Of a stretch of 21,153 nt of DNA, positions 7,737 through 15,491 are shown in pieces. The stretch is from assembly GCA_013003285.1 (NCBI GenBank), contig JABDJY010000278.1, forward strand, positions 1 through 21,153, read 5' to 3'. Below the pieces are notes generated by a model. The model was not told where the DNA came from. It searched no databases and worked only from the letters and a program-made list of their open reading frames with translations. This DNA comes from Alphaproteobacteria bacterium (GTDB lineage: Bacteria; Pseudomonadota; Alphaproteobacteria; UBA6615). Made by a program: the position numbers and the translations under genes. Numbering within the stretch: the stretch's first letter is position 1; every line of letters begins with the position of its first letter.

Positions 7737-8372
7737 TCAACCGCGTCGCCTGACTTTCACATAGTTGACAATGCGGCGCACATTGTCGCGGGCATCGACG
7801 ATGGCCACGGCCTTGTCGAGCTCGGCTTGGCTCTCGGCCAGTCCGATCAGATAGACCACGCCGTTGACCGACCGGACGCGAAAATTCGAGGAGTCGATAT
7901 CCGAATCGAATAGATAGTCGGTCTGGATGACCTTCTCGATGACGATATCGTCGACTAGAGCAACAACCCCGCCCTCGTCGGTGACCTGGATGTCGTTGGT
8001 AAGACCGGTCGCTTTTTCGGGAATGCGCGCGATCGCACCGGCCCGCGCCTTATCCTCGGCCTTTTTCACATCGCCCACCAAATAGACATGGCGGCGGTAG
8101 ACGACCGTACCGACGTCTTTGAATAGACCCAGCCCATCTTCGAGCAATAGTTTGTTGAGTTCGAGCTTGATGCCGTTATCGTCGACGACATCGTCCAGCG
8201 TGCGCTCTTCGGATGCGGTGTAAGCGCCATCCGCCGCCAAGGACAGTGTCGTGGGCGTACACCCTGCCAGCACCAGAGCGGCGATTATGTAAATTGAGAA
8301 ACGCGCCTGCGACCGGCGCGGCGTCGTCGGCTGAACCATCGGGCCGGGAAACGCCGTTAGAAAGGATTCCAT
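7737..8372 (-). CDS. Dual BON-domain lipoprotein, DolP/YraP-like
   Basis: This 211-residue predicted outer-membrane lipoprotein has two BON domains. BON proteins of this type (DolP, OsmY) bind anionic phospholipids and support outer-membrane integrity. A lipobox LVLAGC places the lipidated cysteine at residue 38 from the first ATG. The two BON repeats cover roughly residues 62-130 (VYRRHVYLVGDVKKAEDKAR) and 135-208 (FRVRSVNGVVYLIGLAESQ). The start is uncertain. The ATG at 8372 overlaps the EipA gene by 16 bases. The in-frame ATG at 8339 would give a more usual 26-residue signal peptide and a 17-base gap. Neither has a strong ribosome site. Position directly after eipA suggests shared expression and an envelope role. 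Confidence 0.83.
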   Translation of the reverse strand: MESFLTAFPGPMVQPTTPRRSQARFSIYIIAALVLAGCTPTTLSLAADGAYTASEERTLDDVVDDNGIKLELNKLLLEDGLGLFKDVGTVVYRRHVYLVGDVKKAEDKARAGAIARIPEKATGLTNDIQVTDEGGVVALVDDIVIEKVIQTDYLFDSDIDSSNFRVRSVNGVVYLIGLAESQAELDKAVAIVDARDNVRRIVNYVKVRRRG

Positions 8373-8938
8373 GACCGTTTCTTGGTGTAGTGCAGATAAC
8401 CCACATTGGCGCCCGCGCGCAGCCCTACGCCCGTGCGGATCGGCGCCAATATGATGTCGCCGGATTTCTGATAATTCACGCCGACCCCAGCAACGAAATA
8501 GAATGTGCCTTCAACACCGGGAAACCGCTGATAAATCTGCTCGCTATCGTCGAGATGGTAGACCAGCACAAATACCTTCGAAGCATTGCCGCCCAGGTCA
8601 AACCCAACCGACGGCCCCTGCCAGTGGACCTCGCGCGAGGCGCCGCTTTTGCGGTTGAGCGTCCCCTTGCCAAAGCGCAGCCCGACGCCGATCGCGCCGC
8701 TGAATTCTTCACCGGTCACAAACCCATTGGGCCGCCCCTGGTCTTCGAAAACATGCTCGATGGCCTTGGCTAACCCTTCGGTTGTTTCACCGAAAAAACC
8801 CGTCGCCTTCGCGAGAATTTCCTCTTGGGTATATCCGTCATCTTCGGCCGCTCTAGCGGTATTCGGTAGCAATGCGATTAAGGCAGCCAGAGCCAAGGCG
8901 AGGAGAAATACGGGGATTCGACCGGCTTGATCGAGCAT
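8357..8938 (-). CDS. eipA: EipA-like envelope integrity protein (DUF1134)
   Basis: This 193-residue secreted protein is of the DUF1134 family, whose studied member is the periplasmic EipA of Brucella, needed for envelope integrity. Sequence support is a signal peptide (FLLALALAALIALL, likely cut after TARA, residue 30) and the conserved blocks GYTQEEILAKATGFFG, GRPNGFVTGEEFSGA, WQGPSVGFDLGG, IYQRFPGVEGTFYFVAG, IILAPIRTGVGLRAGANVGY and the C-terminal WNPF. The start is taken at 8938, because AGGAG lies seven bases upstream and the signal peptide then begins properly; a further ATG at 8968 would prepend ten residues. The coding end overlaps the BON lipoprotein start by 16 bases. The gene is 69 bases downstream of the MFS gene on the same strand. 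Confidence 0.92.
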   Translation of the reverse strand: MLDQAGRIPVFLLALALAALIALLPNTARAAEDDGYTQEEILAKATGFFGETTEGLAKAIEHVFEDQGRPNGFVTGEEFSGAIGVGLRFGKGTLNRKSGASREVHWQGPSVGFDLGGNASKVFVLVYHLDDSEQIYQRFPGVEGTFYFVAGVGVNYQKSGDIILAPIRTGVGLRAGANVGYLHYTKKRSWNPF

Positions 8939-8941
8939 TGA

Positions 8942-8947
8942 CAGTCT
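8942..8947 (-). promoter_or_regulatory. Ribosome binding site fixing the eipA start
   Basis: The minus strand reads AGGAG with about seven bases before the ATG at 8938. This is why the internal methionine was preferred to the ATG at 8968. Confidence 0.6.
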
Positions 8948-9007
8948 CCTGAACAAATAGGGGTCCACACTTAGATGGTAGCATGGGCGCGAGTCGCAAC
9001 CGGAAAA

Positions 9008-10186
9008 TCAGCTTCCCCGCGCCGACGCGCCACCATGTGCGCGAATATTGAACACAAGCCCGGCAGCCACAAGTAAGGCAAAAGTCGCCACGAGAGAGGA
9101 CAGTAGAAAACTGTCGCCAAACTGAAACGTAAGGCCAGCGAAGGTTGGACCGATCATTTGACCAAGGCCGAAAGCCGCGGTCATCAAGGCGAGGCTACGG
9201 CGCGGATCGCCCGCCGTTAGGTCGCGGGCGAAAGTAAAACCGAGCGCTGTAATTCCCATAAAAGTGCCACCGAGCAGGGCTGCGCCAATGGCAACGACCA
9301 GCGCATTGGTGGTGAGGACACTCAAGGCCACGCCGACGGCCTCGATGATACAGGCCATGGCGAAACCACGATCATTGCCCCAGCGTCGGCCAACCCAGGT
9401 CCACAGCGCGATCGACGGTATGGCCGCAAGACCAACAATCAGCCAAACCACCGGTTCGATCACCCGTAATTCCGGCTCAGTTCGCACCATCGTCAAAACG
9501 AAGGTTGCCGTGATGACATAGCCGAAGCCGAATAAACCGTAGGCCAGAATCAATGCGGTCAGCCGTCGATCAACAGCGGCGTCTCGAGGTGCCGCCGCGG
9601 AACGCACGGTCGGCGGTTCATCGGGTATCAACCAGGCAACAATCGCGAGCCCTCCCAACGCGATCACGCCGCTTACAATCCATTGCACCTGCCAATCGGC
9701 GCCACCTGCCGATAACCCGGACACCAGCACCGCAGATACCGCAATACCAACACCGACCCCCGCGAAATGGATGGCCGAGAGCGCCGGCCGGCCGGCCACG
9801 GCCAAGCGGTCGAGGACCAGCGTGGAGGCAAAAACCAGGGTGAAGGCGCTCGCGACACCACCAATGAACCGTAATCCAAGGAACAGCGCCATCGAACTTG
9901 CCAGCCCCATAGCCGCGGTCGTCAACGCACTCGCCCCCAGTGCAACCAACAGCCAAAATCGCCGACTGCCCGGTAGAACCGGCGACGCCGCGACCAAGGC
10001 GCCGAGCAGATAACCGAGGAAATTCACCGACGCGATAACGCCGGCCTGCGGCTTTGTCAGCCCCAGGGCTTCCTCCATAAAGGGTAACACGGGTGTGTAA
10101 ACGAACCGGCCGATACCCATACAGGCTGCCAACGCAATAAGACCTGCGATCGCCACACCGGTTGCCTGACGGGATTCAACGTTCAT
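9008..10186 (-). CDS. MFS transporter, YbfB/YjiJ family
   Basis: This 392-residue integral membrane protein has about twelve hydrophobic segments throughout and belongs to the YbfB/YjiJ branch of the major facilitator superfamily. The diagnostic N-terminus is LAACMGIGRFVYTPVLPFM, followed by the loop GVIASVNFLGYLLGAL. The second half opens with LTALILAYGLFGFGYVITATFV, and a GITALGFTFARDL segment follows. Transport substrates of this branch are poorly known, so none is assigned. The ATG at 10186 is followed by a short polar leader before helix 1. It lies 92 bases downstream of the small lipoprotein gene and 69 bases upstream of eipA, all on the minus strand. No regulator is adjacent. Confidence 0.88.
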   Translation of the reverse strand: MNVESRQATGVAIAGLIALAACMGIGRFVYTPVLPFMEEALGLTKPQAGVIASVNFLGYLLGALVAASPVLPGSRRFWLLVALGASALTTAAMGLASSMALFLGLRFIGGVASAFTLVFASTLVLDRLAVAGRPALSAIHFAGVGVGIAVSAVLVSGLSAGGADWQVQWIVSGVIALGGLAIVAWLIPDEPPTVRSAAAPRDAAVDRRLTALILAYGLFGFGYVITATFVLTMVRTEPELRVIEPVVWLIVGLAAIPSIALWTWVGRRWGNDRGFAMACIIEAVGVALSVLTTNALVVAIGAALLGGTFMGITALGFTFARDLTAGDPRRSLALMTAAFGLGQMIGPTFAGLTFQFGDSFLLSSLVATFALLVAAGLVFNIRAHGGASARGS

Positions 10187-10278
10187 GGCGAGATGCTACC
10201 ACGAACGCGCATTCCGAGATCACGTGTTACGGCTGACGCTTCGCACGGGCGCCGGTGCAAGCCGCGGCGAGACGAGCG

Positions 10279-10587
10279 CTAAGGCTTGGCTGGCACCGGG
10301 TCGGTTTCCGGCGCAGGACCTTCAAATCCCACCAGGCGGTTTCCGCCTTTCTCAAGCGGTTGGTCGTAGCAGTCCCCCACACCGATTGTTTCGTAGCAGT
10401 AAAGTGGTTGGACAATCCGCGGCGGCGCCACGTCTTTTTTCTCGCCGAACAGCCACCCCTTGGAGAGCACGGTCTCAAGCGACGGCGCCTTTTCCAACCA
10501 GGGGTTATCGCAGGCGCTCAACGCCAGACACAGGCTCACCGCGAAAACACCGCGGCGAAGCCGGAATATCGGTAGCTCGTGTGCCAT
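10279..10587 (-). CDS. Small predicted lipoprotein, unknown function
   Basis: This 102-residue protein has a clear lipoprotein signal: positively charged FRLRRG, hydrophobic VFAVSLCLALS, and a lipobox LSAC with the modified cysteine at residue 26. The mature part is proline-rich, with a compact motif YCYETIGVGDCYDQPL containing two cysteines eight residues apart, then NRLVGFEGPAP. I do not recognise a named domain. The cysteine-aromatic motif looks like conserved short lipoproteins of alphaproteobacteria, and the two cysteines could form a disulfide in the periplasm. That it is real rather than a chance frame is supported by the signal and by its place at the head of the minus-strand run. A 166-aa plus-strand frame overlapping it lacks any such features. 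It is divergent from the histidine kinase gene (160 bases between starts). Confidence 0.72.
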   Translation of the reverse strand: MAHELPIFRLRRGVFAVSLCLALSACDNPWLEKAPSLETVLSKGWLFGEKKDVAPPRIVQPLYCYETIGVGDCYDQPLEKGGNRLVGFEGPAPETDPVPAKP

Positions 10588-10747
10588 TTCACCGGGTTTA
10601 TCAGAAAAGCGTTAACGTCTTGTTATGCGTCTCGCCGTCCAAATCCAAGGTCACGGTTCATATAGATTTAAGAGTGTCCGGTTAGTTTCAACATCCCAAA
10701 ATACCGCGCGAAATGCCGCGGATTTGCGATGACGAAAGACTGAGAAC

Positions 10748-11113
10748 ATGCGCATTGGCCGCAAATTAGCTGTGACCTACGGGCTTATGAGCATTCTGCT
10801 CGTGGGAATCGTGTTCGGCGCCAAAGTTATCATTGATCGCATCGATCAGAACTTTGAAATACTCCATCACGAGTTTTCTTCCGTGAACGGTGAATTGGAC
10901 AATCTTCGAGCGGCAAGTTTACAGATCCTAGCCGCGACAAACGAGTTCGCGTTCATTGCTTCGATAACTTCCGACATAACCGATGACGGCTTGGCAGAGG
11001 CGGGCGAAATCGAAGAGCTGGAAGAGGGCATAGCAACACTTACGCACGCTTTCGCACGCTTTTCCGATGCCGTAGATGCCAGCGATGAGGCCAAACACCT
11101 TAATCGGGATTAA
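10748..11113 (+). CDS. Sensor histidine kinase, N-terminal part (cut by in-frame stop)
   Basis: These 121 residues are the N-terminus of a membrane histidine kinase whose frame is stopped by TAA at 11111-11113. There is a short cytoplasmic start (MRIGRKLAVTYG), transmembrane helix 1 (about 8-27, LMSILLVGIVFGAKVII) and the first part of an extracytoplasmic helical sensor domain (DQNFEILHHEF, LRAASLQILAATNEFAF). The frame after the stop stays open without another interruption and joins the kinase part at 11189, so the two pieces are one gene, about 704 residues long if the stop were a sense codon. On its own this piece has no catalytic or signalling domain. A GAGA lies two bases before the ATG. 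It is divergent from the small lipoprotein gene; 10588-10747 shows no confident promoter. Confidence 0.75.
   Translation: MRIGRKLAVTYGLMSILLVGIVFGAKVIIDRIDQNFEILHHEFSSVNGELDNLRAASLQILAATNEFAFIASITSDITDDGLAEAGEIEELEEGIATLTHAFARFSDAVDASDEAKHLNRD
11111..11113 (+). other. Single in-frame TAA interrupting the histidine kinase
   Basis: Codon 122 of the 10748-12862 frame is TAA, between HLNRD and LGVTGSALIAESLRLAG. Both flanks are coding-like and in the same frame, and no other stop occurs. A nonsense mutation, a base-calling error or stop readthrough would all look like this. Confidence 0.85.
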
Positions 11114-11188
11114 CTGGGTGTCACTGGCTCAGCTTTAATTGCCGAAAGCCTTCGCCTAGCTGGCAAGGCTGGGCGTGGCACAAACCAA

Positions 11189-12862
11189 TTGGAACTTCTG
11201 GACATCAAGGACCAGTTGGAGGATTTGGAGGATTCCTATTTAGACCTCATCACACGCAGCCGCGCGGCAGCGAATGAGTCATTCGAAGAGCGCCGACACA
11301 GCTTGAGCAAAACAACCGCCCTAATAAGCAAACTGGCCTGGGCGGGCTCAGCTGCTTTGGCCCTCATGCTTCTGCTGTTCGGAAACTTTGTCGCAAAAAC
11401 CATTACCCGCCCTCTTGAAGCCCTGGTACACGCCGCCGAACGGCTCAAGAGGGGGGAATTTCACGCTCGGGTCGATGTTACATCGAACGACGAGATTGGC
11501 GAACTAAGCACGAGTTTCAACCGAATGGGCGATGCTCTGGAAGAGCATATCAACTCCCGCACAAATTCAGAGGCCGAGCTTAAACAGCAAGTCGAAGACC
11601 GCCTACAAGCCGAAGCCGCGCTGACCGAACTCAACGAGAATTTAGAAAGTCTTGTCGAAGAGCGCACCGAGACGATTCGCCAAAACGAGACCGCCCTGCT
11701 GGAAGAGAAAGAAAGAGCGGAGACGGCGAGCCAGGCGAAGTCGGCCTTTTTGGCCAATATGAGCCACGAGTTACGCACACCGTTGAACGCCATCATTGGC
11801 TACAGCGAAATGATGCTGGAAGACGCCGAAGATGAGGGGGCAGAAGAACGAGCCTCTGATCTACTCAAAGTCCAACGATCCGGCCGGCATTTGCTGGGAC
11901 TGATCAACGATATCCTTGATATTTCCAAGATAGAGGCGGGCAAGGTAGAGCTGAATATCGAGCCAGTCGACCTTGCCAGGTTAGTTGCCGAAGTCGAAAG
12001 CACGGCCGCTCCGCTGATGGAGAACAACGCCAACCGCTTGAAAATTGTCATCCCTGACAATCTTGGAACCATCGAGTGTGACGATCAGCGGCTTCGGCAG
12101 ATCTTATTGAACCTACTAAGCAACGCGGCCAAATTTACCGAGAACGGCGCTATCGGCCTCATTGCCGAGCGCAAGGGAGATGGTTGGGTACGCTTTGCCG
12201 TTCGCGACAGCGGTATCGGGATGAGCGCCGAGCAAGTGGCGCGGCTTTTTGAACCCTTCAGCCAAGCCGATAGCACGATCACCCAGCGATTTGGCGGCAC
12301 CGGTCTGGGACTGGCGATCAGTCAGCGCTTTGTCGAAATGCTCGGAGGTCGAATTACCATCGATAGCGAACCGGGCGCCGGATCCTGCTTCACCGTGTGG
12401 ATACCCGACGTGGAGTTCAAACACCATGATAGCCAGGATACTGCTACCGGCCCCCAGATCCTCATCATCGAGGACACGCTGCCGGACATCTCCTTGCTCG
12501 AAAGATATCTGGCCCCGCTCGGCTACCGGATCGAGATCGCGCGAGACGGCGAACAGGGCTTGGCTTTGGTCCGCGAACGCAGCCCAGCGGCAATCCTCCT
12601 TGACCTTGAACTGCCCGGTATGGACGGGTTTGGCGTCTTAAAAGCACTCAGCGCCGATAAGGCATTGGCCACAATCCCGGTTATCGTCACTTCGGTGCAT
12701 GATTCATCCGAACAAGCGCTCAAACTCGGCGCCCGCGGCTATATCAACAAACCGATCGATAGACATGTTCTTCAAGCCGCCCTCAGCGCCAATATCAGGG
12801 AGAATGGGCCTGGCGCAAAACAGACTGCGACAACCCTCCCCGTCCAGGCGGACAGCAGCTAG
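11189..12862 (+). CDS. Hybrid sensor histidine kinase, C-terminal part
   Basis: This catalytic part of a hybrid histidine kinase is 557 residues long if started at the TTG, though the same frame is open from 11114. In order: end of the sensor domain; transmembrane helix 2 (about 49-68); HAMP domain (72-120, TRPLEALVHAAERLKRGEF); coiled coil (120-180); HisKA with the phosphoacceptor His193 in FLANMSHELRTPLNAIIGYSE; HATPase_c with N-box LLNLLSNAAKFTENG, G1 RDSGIGMSAE, F-box LFEPFSQAD and G2 RFGGTGLGLAISQRFVE; then a receiver domain with phosphoacceptor Asp472 (LLDLELPGMDG) and Lys521 (NKPID). All catalytic residues are present. No ribosome site precedes the TTG. It probably feeds the response regulators encoded next (12975 and 13345). 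See the TAA at 11111. Confidence 0.88.
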   Translation: MELLDIKDQLEDLEDSYLDLITRSRAAANESFEERRHSLSKTTALISKLAWAGSAALALMLLLFGNFVAKTITRPLEALVHAAERLKRGEFHARVDVTSNDEIGELSTSFNRMGDALEEHINSRTNSEAELKQQVEDRLQAEAALTELNENLESLVEERTETIRQNETALLEEKERAETASQAKSAFLANMSHELRTPLNAIIGYSEMMLEDAEDEGAEERASDLLKVQRSGRHLLGLINDILDISKIEAGKVELNIEPVDLARLVAEVESTAAPLMENNANRLKIVIPDNLGTIECDDQRLRQILLNLLSNAAKFTENGAIGLIAERKGDGWVRFAVRDSGIGMSAEQVARLFEPFSQADSTITQRFGGTGLGLAISQRFVEMLGGRITIDSEPGAGSCFTVWIPDVEFKHHDSQDTATGPQILIIEDTLPDISLLERYLAPLGYRIEIARDGEQGLALVRERSPAAILLDLELPGMDGFGVLKALSADKALATIPVIVTSVHDSSEQALKLGARGYINKPIDRHVLQAALSANIRENGPGAKQTATTLPVQADSS

Positions 12863-12963
12863 CCGGTAACGGGGGCTTAATAAATCAGTGCCTAAACTGG
12901 CCGATCAATATCGCTCCGATGGCCCTTCACAATACTGCCGAAGCTAGACCAAGGTCATACAAT

Positions 12964-12969
12964 AAGGTG
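12964..12969 (+). promoter_or_regulatory. Ribosome binding site of the single-domain response regulator
   Basis: AAGGTG, five bases before the ATG at 12975. The preceding 112-base gap (12863-12974) holds no terminator or promoter that I can support. Confidence 0.5.
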
Positions 12970-12974
12970 TCGCA

Positions 12975-13352
12975 ATGACAACGATTCTTCTGGTCGAAGA
13001 TAATGAGCTAAATCGCGACATGCTGACCCGTCGGCTCAGCCGGCGCGGCTACGATGTTGTGATGGCTGATAGCGCGCCGACGGCGGTCGAACAGGCCAAC
13101 AAGACCAATCCCGACTTGATATTGATGGATGTTTCGCTCGGCGAAACCAGTGGCTTGGACGCAACGCGCGAGATCCGCGCCACACAGAATGGCAATCGCG
13201 TCCCCATCATCGCGCTGACGGCCCATGCGCTTTCCACCGATCGCGAACAATGTTTGGAGGCAGGCTGCGACGATTTCGAGACCAAGCCGGTCGATATGGA
13301 CCGCCTTCTGCGCAAATTATCAACTTGGCTGGGTGAGGCGGCGGATGCCTGA
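12975..13352 (+). CDS. Single-domain response regulator (CheY/DivK-like)
   Basis: This 125-residue protein is a bare receiver domain with no output domain. It would accept phosphate on Asp52 (LILMDVSLG) from a kinase, most simply the hybrid kinase upstream. The acidic pocket is Glu8-Asp9 (LLVEDNELNRDML), the switch threonine/alanine region is IIALTAHAL (78-86) and the conserved lysine is Lys104 (FETKPVD). The usual proline-x-M-D-G after the phosphoacceptor is changed to GETSG. The VEDNELNRDML opening is typical of stand-alone receivers that serve in phosphorelays or bind kinases allosterically, such as DivK. The ATG is preceded by AAGGTG. Its stop overlaps the start of the next gene by 8 bases, so the two are translated together. 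Confidence 0.9.
   Translation: MTTILLVEDNELNRDMLTRRLSRRGYDVVMADSAPTAVEQANKTNPDLILMDVSLGETSGLDATREIRATQNGNRVPIIALTAHALSTDREQCLEAGCDDFETKPVDMDRLLRKLSTWLGEAADA
13335..13338 (+). promoter_or_regulatory. Ribosome binding site fixing the REC-PAS-EAL start
   Basis: GAGG, six bases before the ATG at 13345, inside the end of the upstream regulator gene. It supports this start over the in-frame ATG at 13225. That longer version would add 40 residues overlapping the receiver gene in another frame. Confidence 0.6.
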
Positions 13353-15435
13353 AGCCGATGGCCATCTCCTCGTTGTCGACGACATTGAGGAAAATCGGGA
13401 CCTGCTCCAACGACGTTTGGAGCGGCGCGGCTACGACGTCTCGGTTGCCGATAGCGGCCAAGCGGCTTTAAACGCGGTCGCCGGCGGCAATATAGATCTA
13501 GTGCTCCTCGACATCATGATGCCGGGTATGAGCGGGCTGGAGACGTTGGAGATAATGCGCAATACCAGCGACCAGGGCTCACTGCCGGTGATCATGGTTT
13601 CCGCAAAGAACGAGAGCGAAGACGTCGTCCAAGCGCTCGAAATGGGCGCCAACGACTATATTTCCAAGCCGATCGACTTTCCCGTCGCTTTCGCCCGTAT
13701 TGAGACACACCTTTCACTCAAACGCGCCGACAACGCATTACGCAGCAGCGAAGAGCGATTCTCGCTCGCCATGGAAGGCGCGACTGAAGGCCTGTGGGAC
13801 TGGAATCTAAAAGACGATGATATTTTTTATTCGGCCCGCTGGAAGGCCATCGTCGGTCATGACGATTCAGACCTTCCCAACCAAATATCCGAATGGTTCG
13901 ATCGTATCCACGAAAAGGACGTCGATCGGGTGCGAACCGAGATCAACAAGCATCTCGATGGTATATCGCTTCGTATCGATACGACGTATCGCATCCGCCA
14001 TGCCAACAAGACCCACCGCTGGGTTCGCACCGTGGGGATGGCGCGGCGCGATGGCGACGGCACCCCCATTCGCCTCGCTGGATCGCTGTCTGATGTGACC
14101 GAGCAGATCCTCATGGATCCCCATACCAACATCCCCAATCGGACCCATTTTCGCGATTCCATCGACCGGGCCATTGCGCGCAAGGAGCGCGACGATTCGT
14201 TCGACTTTGGCGTCATTATCTTTGAGTTGGATTCATATCAAGACTTGAAATCGAGTGTCGGCCACAGCGTGTCCGAGCAACTTCTGCAAGACTTCGCCCA
14301 GCGTTTGAAGGCGCATACACGACCCGGCGATACCGTCGCGCTGATCGGAGAATACTCCTTTGCCATGCTGACCGACGATATCGGCATGGTAGCCGATGCC
14401 GTGCGCATCGCCGAGCGTGCGCGCGGCATCGTCGAGGTACCGTTCGACATTTTCGGTGAAGAAATCACATCGACGCTCAGTGCCGGCATCGCCACCAGCT
14501 ACACCAAGTATGACTCAGCCGAAGACATACTGCGCGATGCCACGCTCGGCCTGCGGTCAGCGCAGGAGTTGGGCGGTAATTGCGCGCAAATCGTAGATCC
14601 GGAATTACATGCTCAGGCGCTCTCCCGGTTACATCTGGAGGCGGATTTGCGGCGCGCCACGGTGACCGAGGCTTTCGAACTGCACTATCAGCCAATCATC
14701 GACTTCAGTCTCGGCAAGATCACCGGTTTCGAAACGCTGATCCGTTGGGATCGGCCCGACCATGGCCCGGTATCACCTGTCGACTTCATTCCCGTCGCAG
14801 AGCGCACGGCCTTGATCAACCCGATCGGAACATGGGTTCTGAATCAGGCCTGCCAGCAGTTGGCGGAATGGCAAAAAACGGTCTCTGGTACACTGGATTG
14901 CGTCCTAAATGTTAACGTCTCGCCGCGGCAAATCCAGCAGCCGAATCTGGTAAAGCAAGTCGCCGACGCGCTGGCCGATAACGGTATGGACCCCCGTAAC
15001 CTCAAGATCGAGATCACCGAAAGCGCCGTCCTCGAGGACCTCGATAGTGCGGTTCGTACGCTTGAGGAACTTCATGATTTGGGCGTTCGTATCGCGATCG
15101 ATGATTTCGGCACCGGCTATTCATCCTTGAGCACCCTGCTCCACGTGCCGATCGACACGATCAAGATCGATCGGTCGTTCACCTCGACCATCGAGAGCGA
15201 CCCCAAGGCGCTGCAAATCGTCAACGCCATCGTCAATATGGCTGCCAGCCTCGATAAGGACATTGTCGCAGAGGGCATCGAGACCCAATCTCAAGCCGCG
15301 ATCATTCAGGATATGGGGGCGCAGTTCGGGCAGGGATATCTCTATTCGAAACCCGTACCAGCCGCGCAAGCGTTCGAACTTTTGAAAGATCAGATCGCTA
15401 GCGAGCCCGCGCCGGCTATGTCGGTCGCCGTCTAA
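13345..15435 (+). CDS. REC-PAS-GGDEF(degenerate)-EAL response regulator, probable c-di-GMP phosphodiesterase
   Basis: This 696-residue cytoplasmic protein combines: receiver domain (7-122; Asp12-Asp13, phosphoacceptor Asp56 in LVLLDIMMPGMSG, Lys108); PAS/PAC (about 133-255, ERFSLAMEGATEGLWDWN, ending LAGSLSDVTE); a GGDEF-like domain (258-418) whose active site reads IGEYSF (334-339) instead of GGDEF, so it should not make c-di-GMP; and an EAL domain (430-685). In the EAL domain the expected phosphodiesterase residues are present: Glu463 in FETLIRW, Asn524 in NVSPRQ, Glu556 in IEITES, Asp586-Asp587 in DDFGTGYSS, Lys607 in IKIDRSF, Glu643 in AEGIET and Gln663 in GQGYLYSKP. The likely role is phosphorylation-controlled breakdown of c-di-GMP, with the degenerate GGDEF perhaps binding GTP as an allosteric input (inference). 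It overlaps the single-domain regulator gene by 8 bases. Confidence 0.92.
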   Translation: MPEADGHLLVVDDIEENRDLLQRRLERRGYDVSVADSGQAALNAVAGGNIDLVLLDIMMPGMSGLETLEIMRNTSDQGSLPVIMVSAKNESEDVVQALEMGANDYISKPIDFPVAFARIETHLSLKRADNALRSSEERFSLAMEGATEGLWDWNLKDDDIFYSARWKAIVGHDDSDLPNQISEWFDRIHEKDVDRVRTEINKHLDGISLRIDTTYRIRHANKTHRWVRTVGMARRDGDGTPIRLAGSLSDVTEQILMDPHTNIPNRTHFRDSIDRAIARKERDDSFDFGVIIFELDSYQDLKSSVGHSVSEQLLQDFAQRLKAHTRPGDTVALIGEYSFAMLTDDIGMVADAVRIAERARGIVEVPFDIFGEEITSTLSAGIATSYTKYDSAEDILRDATLGLRSAQELGGNCAQIVDPELHAQALSRLHLEADLRRATVTEAFELHYQPIIDFSLGKITGFETLIRWDRPDHGPVSPVDFIPVAERTALINPIGTWVLNQACQQLAEWQKTVSGTLDCVLNVNVSPRQIQQPNLVKQVADALADNGMDPRNLKIEITESAVLEDLDSAVRTLEELHDLGVRIAIDDFGTGYSSLSTLLHVPIDTIKIDRSFTSTIESDPKALQIVNAIVNMAASLDKDIVAEGIETQSQAAIIQDMGAQFGQGYLYSKPVPAAQAFELLKDQIASEPAPAMSVAV

Positions 15436-15491
15436 TAGTTTCGTCGTCAAAGACGCCGGCACCGATCTCCAGTTTCACCCGCCGCGCTCAA

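Noticed and set aside
10185..10685. 166-codon plus-strand frame over the small lipoprotein
   Set aside because: Arg/Ser-rich product without signal or domain. The minus-strand frame has a textbook lipobox.
13225..13344. Upstream ATG extending the REC-PAS-GGDEF-EAL protein by 40 residues
   Set aside because: This segment overlaps the receiver gene in another frame and precedes a normal receiver N-terminus. GAGG supports the ATG at 13345.
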